From positions 1-64,000 of the forward strand of contig NZ_JANIBO010000005.1 of the NCBI RefSeq assembly GCF_024506395.1: a DNA stretch of 64,000 bases, given 5' to 3'. Positions 25,202 through 32,925 of this stretch are shown piece after piece; within the stretch, counting starts at the first letter, position 1; the number at the start of each line of letters is the position of its first letter. The DNA is from Cetobacterium sp. NK01. GTDB lineage: Bacteria; Fusobacteriota; Fusobacteriia; Fusobacteriales; Fusobacteriaceae. A model generated the notes under the pieces. It ran no database searches. It had not been told where the DNA came from and saw only the letters and a list, made by a program, of their open reading frames with translations. The position numbers were made by a program, and so were the translations under genes.

Positions 25202-26460
25202 TATTTCTTTAAAAGGTCCTTAATTTTAGAATCAATTTCTTCTACAGCAACTTCAGGAGTGATATTTCCACTAGCCATTTTATTAACAGCATTATAAATT
25301 ATATTGCTCATCTCAGCATAGTAAGATGGAACTCCATTTGGAAAAGGAGATTTTACTAATAGAGCAACTTCTTTCATAGCGCCTGGATTCTTTATTTCTC
25401 CAGCATCAATAACCTCATTTAAAACAGAAGTTCTAGTAGGAATAGCACTAATTTCTTTAAAGAAAGCTCTTTGAGTTTTCTTTGAAGTGTACCATTCTAC
25501 AAATTTTTTAGCAGCTTCTTTATTTTCAGAAAGAGATGATACTCCAACTGCTTCAGTAAGAGCCATAGTTTGAGTAGCTTTTCCATCTTCTCCTGGAGGA
25601 AGAATAACCTCAATTTCTCCAATAACTTTAGATTGATTAGGATCAGTAGCTCTTGCAATAAACGAAGTTGGCCCAACCATAAATGCAGCATCTTTAGAAA
25701 GTAGTTCTCTATAAGTATCAATGGCACTCATTGTAAGATTAGCAGGATTAATAAGTTCTTTTTTAACCATATTATCTATAAAGTTCAATGTTTTAAGGGC
25801 ATTTTCTTTATTAATAGTATTATCATTATTAAAAACTTTTCCATCTCTTAAGTAAGTTAACCAAATAAAAGATGTAGTTGTTCCTTCGTTAGCATTTAAA
25901 GGGAATGTATATGGATATTTAAGAATATTTTTTTCCTTTAAAATTTCCATGTTTTTAGCAACATCATTCCAAGTTTGGGGTTCTTTTAAATTAGAATTCT
26001 CATATAGTTCTTTATTATAATAAGCTATACGAAAATCATTTGCATAAGGAACAGCAAGTGTTTTCCCATTGACAATAAATGTAGATAAACTAGGTATATC
26101 ATTTATATCTTCTTGAGTTAAATTTAAAGGCTCTAACCAATTAGCACTATTAAATTCTCCAACCCAAGACCAATCAACTTCAAAAACGTCTGCAGCAGCT
26201 TTTTTTCCATTAGCAGCAATAGCGATTTTATTTCTAATATCATCCCATGATACAGTTTCTATATTAACTTTAATTCCAGATTCATTTTGAAAGTCATCTA
26301 ACATAGATTGAGGTGGAACTCCCCAATCTGGAATCATGAAAGTGATTTCTGTAGATTTAGGATTTTGTATATTCTTTTCAGAAGACTCTTTAGAACATCC
26401 TGTAAAAAATGAAATACTAGTCAAAGTGATAAGCGTTGTAGTTAAAATTTTCTTTTTCAT
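25201..26460 (-). CDS. Sugar ABC transporter substrate-binding lipoprotein
   Basis: A 419-residue extracellular solute-binding protein of the family-1 (maltodextrin/UgpB) type with a lipoprotein signal (lipobox FFTGC) and the typical SBP segments TFMIPDWGVPPQSMLDDFQNE, ADVFEVDWSWVGEF and VPYANDFRIAYYNKELYE. It captures a carbohydrate outside the inner membrane for the downstream permeases. It lies 46 bp after the dehydratase-like gene, so a shared transcript is likely. Sugar unknown. Confidence 0.87.
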   Translation of the reverse strand: MKKKILTTTLITLTSISFFTGCSKESSEKNIQNPKSTEITFMIPDWGVPPQSMLDDFQNESGIKVNIETVSWDDIRNKIAIAANGKKAAADVFEVDWSWVGEFNSANWLEPLNLTQEDINDIPSLSTFIVNGKTLAVPYANDFRIAYYNKELYENSNLKEPQTWNDVAKNMEILKEKNILKYPYTFPLNANEGTTTSFIWLTYLRDGKVFNNDNTINKENALKTLNFIDNMVKKELINPANLTMSAIDTYRELLSKDAAFMVGPTSFIARATDPNQSKVIGEIEVILPPGEDGKATQTMALTEAVGVSSLSENKEAAKKFVEWYTSKKTQRAFFKEISAIPTRTSVLNEVIDAGEIKNPGAMKEVALLVKSPFPNGVPSYYAEMSNIIYNAVNKMASGNITPEVAVEEIDSKIKDLLKK

Positions 26461-26506
26461 AAGTTTAATCTCCTAATAGTTTAGTATTTTAGTTAAAATT
26501 TAAAAA

Positions 26507-27655
26507 TTAAAGCATCTCAACAAAAGCTTCTAATCTTGTTCGTATTTGACCTTTATCTGATGTAGAGTAATCAGTTTCAATTGATATAAAAGGTATTTCA
26601 AGGTTATTTACATGTCTTTTTATATTTCTAGTTTCAATAGCATAAGTATGACAAGATTGTAAAATTATTTCTACAACACCATCAACTTTATATTCTTTAA
26701 TAAGATTTGAAAGCATATCTTCTCTTCCTTTGTTAGGACTCATAACTGAACAAGGAATAGAAAGATATTTATCAGCAATAGCTTTCATAGGATCTTCATT
26801 TTCATCAACTAATTTTTCAGTGTTTTTTGTTCCACCACAATTTTCATATACAACTACAACAGCACCAACCTCTTCTAGTTGTTTTATAATTTTATCTGCA
26901 ACCCCTCCAAGAGGACAACCAGTTATTAAAATTCTAGGAGCAGTTTTAGAAATTTTACATTCGTTGTTAGTATGTAATTCTCTAAGATTTTTTGTAATTT
27001 CATTAAGCTTTGCAATTTGTTCTTCTTTATCAAAAATATATAAAACGCCATTTAAAATTGTAAACATATCATATCCTGAAATAGGAGGAGGAATAAGTTT
27101 TCCTAATGAATAAAAATTTGAGAGACTTATTCTTTCTCTATTACATAAATTTATACTTTCACGTAGTTTTTCCTCTGTTATAGAAGTAGAAAATTTTGAT
27201 TCAAGTTTTTCTTTAAATTTTATAACTTCATGCTTCCACATATTTTTAGCATATTCAGAATCTTGTGAGTGAGGTAATTGCATTACATATGTATCTTTTA
27301 TTTCACCAAGCAATTCATACATTTTCTTTTTTCCATCACAAGTAGTCTCTCCTACAACTAAATCTGAAAAATACATATAGGGACATTTATCTGATATAGC
27401 ATATCCATAGCTAGATTTGATTAATGGGCAAAGATTTTTAGGTAAATGAACTTCAGCAGCAGGAATTGTATCATTACTTACACCACAAAGCGTGACTGGA
27501 ATAGCACCAGCAGCATAAACAATTTCTTTAGGTGTATATGTACAAAATGTACCGACTATATTAGCGCCTTGATCTTTTAATTCTTTTACTCTTAAGAAAC
27601 CATTTCGTCTAGCTTCAGAAAATTCTTCAAAAATTTCATCCAAGTTTATTTTCAT
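26507..27655 (-). CDS. 2-hydroxyacyl-CoA dehydratase-like / double-cubane cluster protein
   Basis: A 382-residue single-subunit member of the HgdB/YjiM group. Cysteines C38 (GTFCTYTP), C57 (TLCGV), C76 (KNLCPL), C91 (DKCPYM) and C106 (ETTCDGKKKM) and later ones (YENCGG, QSCHTY) suit iron-sulfur binding. Single-subunit relatives next to an activase include the double-cubane cluster protein (DCCP) described from Carboxydothermus, an ATP-driven reductase of small molecules, rather than a two-subunit acyl-CoA dehydratase. It is divergent from its likely activase at 27831 and upstream of a sugar transporter. A true dehydratase role cannot be excluded. Confidence 0.75.
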   Translation of the reverse strand: MKINLDEIFEEFSEARRNGFLRVKELKDQGANIVGTFCTYTPKEIVYAAGAIPVTLCGVSNDTIPAAEVHLPKNLCPLIKSSYGYAISDKCPYMYFSDLVVGETTCDGKKKMYELLGEIKDTYVMQLPHSQDSEYAKNMWKHEVIKFKEKLESKFSTSITEEKLRESINLCNRERISLSNFYSLGKLIPPPISGYDMFTILNGVLYIFDKEEQIAKLNEITKNLRELHTNNECKISKTAPRILITGCPLGGVADKIIKQLEEVGAVVVVYENCGGTKNTEKLVDENEDPMKAIADKYLSIPCSVMSPNKGREDMLSNLIKEYKVDGVVEIILQSCHTYAIETRNIKRHVNNLEIPFISIETDYSTSDKGQIRTRLEAFVEML

Positions 27656-27723
27656 TTTTTTCTCCTTACAAATATTCTCTATAAAATTTTTACATACTAG
27701 ATAATTATATACTAAAAATATGC

Positions 27724-27733
27724 TTAGCGCTAA
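27724..27733. promoter_or_regulatory. Palindromic operator candidate TTAGCGCTAA
   Basis: A perfect 10-bp palindrome, GC-rich against its AT-rich surroundings, lies about 20 bp upstream of a TATAAT (minus strand) that would drive the dehydratase/sugar operon. The centre resembles LacI-family operators. No LacI gene is in the window. Confidence 0.4.
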
Positions 27734-27830
27734 TTAAATTTAATACATTTAAGATTTATTTTCTAAAATAATATCTAAAAATATGATAAAATATTTTTGA
27801 TAAAATTTATATAAATATGGAGTTGAAAAA

Positions 27831-28589
27831 ATGTGTATAAGAATAGGAATTGATATTGGATCAACAGCTACAAAAATAGCAATATTTAAAGGAGATATAT
27901 TAGAAAAGGTATTTTCAGTTCCAAGTGGTTGGAGTAGTGTAGAAACTTCTGAAAAAATAAAAAGTGATCTTGAAAATGAAGGATATAATTTTGAAGAATG
28001 TAAAGTAACAGCTACAGGTTATGGAAGAATTTCAGTTCCTTATGCTAATAAAACAGTTACAGAAATAACATGTCATAGTAAAGGAGCTCAGTATATTACA
28101 CAGAAGAAAAATTTTACAGTTATAGATATAGGTGGACAAGATACTAAAATTATAGAGGTTTTCTCAGGAAATGTTGAAAACTTTATTATGAATGATAAAT
28201 GTTCTGCAGGAACGGGAAGATTTATTGAAGTAATGGCTAACATTTTAGGGGTAAAATTAAATGAGCTTTATGAATTAGCTAGTCAAGGTAAAAAAGTGGA
28301 GATTTCTTCTATGTGTACTGTTTTTGCTGAAAGTGAAGTTATTAGTTTAATGGGAAGAGGAACTGCTAAAGAAGACATAGCTTGTGGAATTGTTGATTCA
28401 GTGGTTAATAAAGTTGCTGGTCTTGCTAGTAGAAGTAAATTAGCAGAAGAATATTTTCTTTCAGGAGGATTATGTTCAAGCTCATATTTTATAGAAGAAC
28501 TTTCTAAAAAATTGGGAACAAAAATATCAACAGATGATTTGGGACGTTTTGCAGGAGCTATTGGTGCTGCACTAATGCAAAAAATATAA
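27831..28589 (+). CDS. ATP-dependent activase (HgdC/DCCR-like)
   Basis: A 252-residue ASKHA-fold ATPase of the BadF/BadG/HgdC family: phosphate loop GIDIGSTATKIAI, a second loop IDIGGQDTK, and the two cysteines that hold a dimer-bridging [4Fe-4S] cluster, C124 (NDKCSAGTGRF) and C162 (SSMCTVFAESE). It uses ATP to push low-potential electrons to the partner dehydratase-like protein encoded divergently at 26507-27655. It is cytoplasmic and oxygen-sensitive by family. Start ATG follows GGAG by about 8 bases. Confidence 0.88.
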   Translation: MCIRIGIDIGSTATKIAIFKGDILEKVFSVPSGWSSVETSEKIKSDLENEGYNFEECKVTATGYGRISVPYANKTVTEITCHSKGAQYITQKKNFTVIDIGGQDTKIIEVFSGNVENFIMNDKCSAGTGRFIEVMANILGVKLNELYELASQGKKVEISSMCTVFAESEVISLMGRGTAKEDIACGIVDSVVNKVAGLASRSKLAEEYFLSGGLCSSSYFIEELSKKLGTKISTDDLGRFAGAIGAALMQKI

Positions 28590-28688
28590 AACTATACTTT
28601 TTTACAAATATAAGATATAATAATATAAGGATTATTTTTTGTCAAAGTGTATATTTTAAAAATATAAAGTCTTTAAATGATTTATCAT

Positions 28689-28723
28689 ACAGCCTTGTAA
28701 TTTGAACAAGGCTGTTTTATTTT
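28689..28723 (+). terminator. Rho-independent terminator
   Basis: A 10-bp stem ACAGCCTTGT/ACAAGGCTGT followed by TTTATTTTT, about 100 bp past the activase gene. Confidence 0.8.
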
Positions 28724-28760
28724 TATTTGGTTATTTTATAAAATTTAAATCGGAGGTTTT

Positions 28761-28997
28761 ATGAATTACGTAAAGAAACAAGAGTTAAAAAGGCAGTATA
28801 AGGTTGAAATATTTAAAGGGATACAAGTTATAAACAATGAAAACTATGACTTTATAGATTCAAGACAATTTTTTCCTACTCCAGAAGACGCAAGTAAATA
28901 TATTGAAAAATTGAAATTAAAGCTAGAGAGTAACTGGGTTATTAGATATTTTAAAAGAAGCGAAGAAGATTGGGAGTTATTAGAGGTAATTAACTAA
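28761..28997 (+). CDS. Small hypothetical protein, 78 residues
   Basis: A charged soluble protein with a good ribosome binding site (CGGAGG, 7 bases from ATG), preceded by a terminator and so its own transcript. No recognised domain, signal peptide or cysteine. The composition (YFKRSEEDWELLEV at the end) suggests a small alpha/beta fold. Function unknown. Confidence 0.6.
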   Translation: MNYVKKQELKRQYKVEIFKGIQVINNENYDFIDSRQFFPTPEDASKYIEKLKLKLESNWVIRYFKRSEEDWELLEVIN

Positions 28998-29066
28998 GGT
29001 TAAATTTATCTTGAAATTATTTTTATATAGTGATATTCTTAAAATAAATTTAAAAAGGATGTAGCT

Positions 29067-29420
29067 ATGATTAAAAAAAAATCTGATTTAAAAACTAAAG
29101 AAATAGAAGCTTTAAAAGGTGGTAAAGGAAAGTTAAGAATGGTTGAAATACTTACTGAACAAGAACTAAAAGATGAAGGTAAACTTTTTAGTAGAGTGAT
29201 TTTAGAGAAGGGATCATCAATAGGACTTCATAAGCATATAGATGATTTTGAAGTTTACTATATCTTAAAAGGAATTGGAAAAGTTTTAGAAAAGAATGGA
29301 ACCTATTTAGTAAATGAAGGCGATGTAGTTTATACATCTCATAACGAAGAGCATTCTATTGAAAACCTAGGGGATGGCGAATTAGAGATGCTAGCAGTAG
29401 TAATCAATCATAAAAATTAG
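29067..29420 (+). CDS. Cupin-domain protein
   Basis: A 117-residue single cupin. The metal-site pattern GLHKHIDDFEVYYILKGIGKV (His, His, Glu) and later EGDVVYTSHNEEHSIEN (second conserved His) is intact. Such small cupins are often isomerases, epimerases or ligand-binding proteins; nothing nearby fixes the role. Ribosome binding site AAGGATG is modest. Confidence 0.75.
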   Translation: MIKKKSDLKTKEIEALKGGKGKLRMVEILTEQELKDEGKLFSRVILEKGSSIGLHKHIDDFEVYYILKGIGKVLEKNGTYLVNEGDVVYTSHNEEHSIENLGDGELEMLAVVINHKN

Positions 29421-29425
29421 TAATT

Positions 29426-29460
29426 AAAAGATGAGATTAATTTAATTTCATCTTTTTTTT
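29426..29460 (+). terminator. Rho-independent terminator
   Basis: A 15-bp stem with one G-U pair (29426-29440 with 29442-29456) and T-run follows the cupin gene. Confidence 0.7.
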
Positions 29461-29531
29461 ATTGAAAAACAAGGAAAATTTATAGATTTTTTCTATATAG
29501 TTCTAAATAAAGATTTTTAGGAGGAGCTTTT

Positions 29532-31517
29532 ATGAAAGAAAAGAAAAAAGAAATTTATAATCGTGATTTAAGTTGGTTAGAATTCAATAATAAAGTTGTT
29601 TATGAAGCAAAATTAGGAAGGAATCCACTTTTAGAAAGAGCGATGTTTTTAGCAATAGCTTCAACTAATTTAGATCAATTTTTTATGGTTAGAATACCTA
29701 AAAAAAGAGAAAAGAAAGAAAGAGAAAAAATTTATAATAGCATAAAAAAAATGGTAGATAATATTTATACTGAATACAGTTTATATTTAAAAGATTTAAA
29801 AAAAGAATTAGATGTTGATATAAAAGAATATATAAATTTAAGTAAAAAAGAGAAAGAAATTGGAGATGATTATTTTAAAAGATTAATTCAACCAGTTCTT
29901 GAGATAATTGAAATTGACCCATTTCATCCGATACCAAGAATAGCATCTGGAAATTTAGTTTTATTAGGAATGATAGAAAGTAAAAGAACAAAAGATAAAA
30001 AAGTTATTATGATTGAATTAAGAGGAGAATTCGAAAGACTTATTAAAATTTCAGATGAAAAAAATCATTTTATTTTAATAGAAGAATTAATTAAAGGAAA
30101 TTTAGAATCTCAGTTAATAGATTTTGAAATAAAGGAAGTTGGAATTTTTAGATTAACAAGGGATGAAGGAATTGAAATTTTAGAAGATTCAAAAGTAAAT
30201 GAAGATATTATAAAAGAAGTTGAAGATCAGTTAGAAGAAAGAGAATGGGGAGAAGTAATTCGTGTTGAATATGATAAGAAATTATCTAAAGATATGAAAT
30301 GTTTTATAACAAAAAATTTTAGTATTTTAACAACAGAAATCTATGAAATATCAGGACCTATAAATTTAGATTTTTTATGGGCTATCGAACAACTAAATGG
30401 ATATGAAAAATATAAGTATGAACCATTAAATGAAAAATTTTTAAAAAAGATGAAGGGAGAAAATATATTTGAAACTTTAAAGAAGAAAGATAAATTGTTG
30501 CTTCATCCATATGAATCATTTGAAGCGGTTACAGAATTAATTGATACTGCAGCAGATGATCCAGATGTACTCGCAATAAAGCAAACTTTATATAGAGTAA
30601 AACATCATGATTCGCCGATAATCGATGCATTAGAAAAAGCTTGTAAAAAAGGAAAACAAGTTACGGTATTAGTTGAAGCAAAAGCTAGATTTGATGAAGG
30701 AGATAATATCGAGTGGGCTAAAAAATTAGAACATGTTGGATGCCATGTTATTTATGGAATAAAAGATTTAAAAGTTCATGGGAAAACTCTTCTTATTCTA
30801 AGAAAAGAGGAAAATAAAATAAAAAGGTATGTTCAATTAGGAACAGGAAATTATTATAAAGCTCCTTATGTTGATATATCTTTATTTACTGCTGATGAGG
30901 GAATCGGAGAGGATATTTCTAATTTATTTTCTAATTTAATAAGCCCTCAAGAAACTAATAAATGGAAAGAAATAGGAGTAGGTCCACAAGATCTAGAGGA
31001 TAAATTTAAACAATTAGTGGATCGAGAGATAAGCAATGCTTTAAAAGGAAAAAAAGCTAAAATTATAGCAAAAATGAATGGTCTAACAGATACAAGTATG
31101 ATAGAAAAATTATATGATGCTTCTAATGCTGGTGTAAAAATAATATTAATTGTAAGGGGAGCTTGCTGTTTGTTACCTGGAGTAAAGAATATGAGTGAAA
31201 ATATAGAGGTTTATAGTATAGTTGGAAGATTCTTAGAACATAATAGAATTTATATTTTTGAAAATAATGGCATGAAAGAGTATTTTTTATCAAGTGCAGA
31301 CTGGATGACACGGAATTTAGAGAGAAGAGTGGAGCTTATGTTTCCTGTCAAAAATAGTAAAAATAAAATTCAGTTAGATTCTTATTTTGAAAATATATTA
31401 AAAGATAATGTTAAAAGATGGAAAGAAAATGAAGATGGAACGTATTCTTTAGTAAAAACTTCCAAAGATGAAAAAGAGTTCTCATATCAAGATTATTATT
31501 TAAATAATAAATTCTGA
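29532..31517 (+). CDS. ppk: Polyphosphate kinase 1
   Basis: A 661-residue PPK1: N-terminal domain (NRDLSWLEFNNKVVYEA..LAIASTNLDQFFMVRI), head, and two PLD-like catalytic domains with the family segments LLHPYESF, DDPDVLAIKQTLYR, the autophosphorylated His in VHGKTLLIL, and LEHNRIYIF. It makes polyphosphate from ATP and can run in reverse. It is the first gene of an operon with a sugar symporter (16-bp gap) and a P-type H+-ATPase (12-bp gap after that). Ribosome binding site GGAGGAGC. Confidence 0.93.
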   Translation: MKEKKKEIYNRDLSWLEFNNKVVYEAKLGRNPLLERAMFLAIASTNLDQFFMVRIPKKREKKEREKIYNSIKKMVDNIYTEYSLYLKDLKKELDVDIKEYINLSKKEKEIGDDYFKRLIQPVLEIIEIDPFHPIPRIASGNLVLLGMIESKRTKDKKVIMIELRGEFERLIKISDEKNHFILIEELIKGNLESQLIDFEIKEVGIFRLTRDEGIEILEDSKVNEDIIKEVEDQLEEREWGEVIRVEYDKKLSKDMKCFITKNFSILTTEIYEISGPINLDFLWAIEQLNGYEKYKYEPLNEKFLKKMKGENIFETLKKKDKLLLHPYESFEAVTELIDTAADDPDVLAIKQTLYRVKHHDSPIIDALEKACKKGKQVTVLVEAKARFDEGDNIEWAKKLEHVGCHVIYGIKDLKVHGKTLLILRKEENKIKRYVQLGTGNYYKAPYVDISLFTADEGIGEDISNLFSNLISPQETNKWKEIGVGPQDLEDKFKQLVDREISNALKGKKAKIIAKMNGLTDTSMIEKLYDASNAGVKIILIVRGACCLLPGVKNMSENIEVYSIVGRFLEHNRIYIFENNGMKEYFLSSADWMTRNLERRVELMFPVKNSKNKIQLDSYFENILKDNVKRWKENEDGTYSLVKTSKDEKEFSYQDYYLNNKF

Positions 31518-31533
31518 AAAAGGAGGACTAAAT

Positions 31534-32913
31534 ATGAAGTATAAAAAAGCTATAATTTCATCCTTTATTGCAGGAAGTGCAGGCTTTGTTTTAGGTTACG
31601 ATATGGGAGTATCAGGTGGAACTATAAATAATGTAGCTACACACTTTAATCTTAATTCAGCTTGGGAAGGATTTGCATTATCTGTTTTTATAGTAGGGGC
31701 AGTTTTTGGGAGTCTTTTTACTAAGAGAATAAATGATGATATGGGAAGAAAAAAAGCGTTAATTATAGGTACTATACTAATGTTAATTGGAGCAATTGGA
31801 GTATATATATTTGGTGATAAATTTAAACTATTTCTATTATATAGAGGGATAGCTGGAGCGGGAATGGGATTATTATTTTCTTCAGAACCATCATATGTAA
31901 CAGAAATTGCACCTCCTAGTATAAGAGGAGGATTAGGATCGATACTACAATTTACAACGGGATTAGGAATAATTGTTGGTTATTTTATGACATTTATTAT
32001 GTTAAATCATCAAAGTTTATCTCAAGATAACATTTGGATGTGGAAAACAATATATGGAACTGAGGTTATTGTAGTTATAATTTATTTAATTTTTTTATTT
32101 TTTATAGTAAATAGTCCAATTTGGTTTTTAATGAAAAATAGAGATGATGAAGCGAAAAAGCTTATGGAAGAAATATGGCCTGATATAGATAGTGATAAAT
32201 TTATAGAGACACATAGTAAATATAATAGGAATGATGATGAAACAAAGAATATAGAACATCAAATGGAAAAAAGTGGAAAATTAAAAAAATTGATATTTAT
32301 ATCATTTTTTATGGCTGCTTTAACGGAACTTTGTGGTATTAATCCATTGATTTATTATTCATCAGATATTTTTAGAAAAATAATGCCCGAAGGTCCTGAT
32401 ACAGCTTTTTATCAAAGCATAATAAATGGGATATTTTTTACAATAGGCTCTTTAATTTCTATGCTTACAGTAGATAAATTTGGAAGGAAGACTTTGTTAT
32501 TTATAGGTACATTTATTATGTCAGCTTCTTTATTTATAATAGGAATCCATATCTATATGGATGCTTATTCTATGCTTCTTGTTTATTTAGTTTATCTATT
32601 TATATTTTCTTATAACTTTTCAGCAGGAGCTATAAGATTTTTATATATAGGTGAATTATCTCCAACTCCATTAAGAGCATATAGCCTTGGTTTTGCGGGG
32701 ATTATAAACTGGATGAGTGATTTTTTAGTATCATGGACGCTTCCTATAATAGCGAATAGTATTTTTTTAAACAGGATTTTTAAAGGATCTTCAATATTTT
32801 TTATTTATTCAGTTTTTGGATTTATTTTTTTTATTTTAGTTTTTACAATTCCTGAAACTAAAGGAAAATCACTGCATGAAATTTCAGAATACTGGAGTTT
32901 AAAAGATGGATAG
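31534..32913 (+). CDS. MFS sugar:H+ symporter (sugar porter family)
   Basis: A 459-residue transporter with 12 helices and sugar-porter signatures: GYDMGVSGGTINN in helix 1, DDMGRKKALIIG after helix 2, RGIAGAGMGLLFSSEPSYVTEIAPPSIRGG, and PETKGKSLHEISEYW at the end. It matches the XylE/GalP type that imports hexose or pentose with protons. Placement between polyphosphate kinase and a proton pump suggests that proton gradient made by the pump drives sugar uptake. Confidence 0.9.
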   Translation: MKYKKAIISSFIAGSAGFVLGYDMGVSGGTINNVATHFNLNSAWEGFALSVFIVGAVFGSLFTKRINDDMGRKKALIIGTILMLIGAIGVYIFGDKFKLFLLYRGIAGAGMGLLFSSEPSYVTEIAPPSIRGGLGSILQFTTGLGIIVGYFMTFIMLNHQSLSQDNIWMWKTIYGTEVIVVIIYLIFLFFIVNSPIWFLMKNRDDEAKKLMEEIWPDIDSDKFIETHSKYNRNDDETKNIEHQMEKSGKLKKLIFISFFMAALTELCGINPLIYYSSDIFRKIMPEGPDTAFYQSIINGIFFTIGSLISMLTVDKFGRKTLLFIGTFIMSASLFIIGIHIYMDAYSMLLVYLVYLFIFSYNFSAGAIRFLYIGELSPTPLRAYSLGFAGIINWMSDFLVSWTLPIIANSIFLNRIFKGSSIFFIYSVFGFIFFILVFTIPETKGKSLHEISEYWSLKDG

Positions 32914-32925
32914 GAGGAAAAAGTT

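Noticed and set aside
29461-29531. Pho box or M-box riboswitch ahead of the ppk/H+-ATPase operon
   Set aside because: Only about 70 AT-rich bases precede ppk and no conserved motif is visible.
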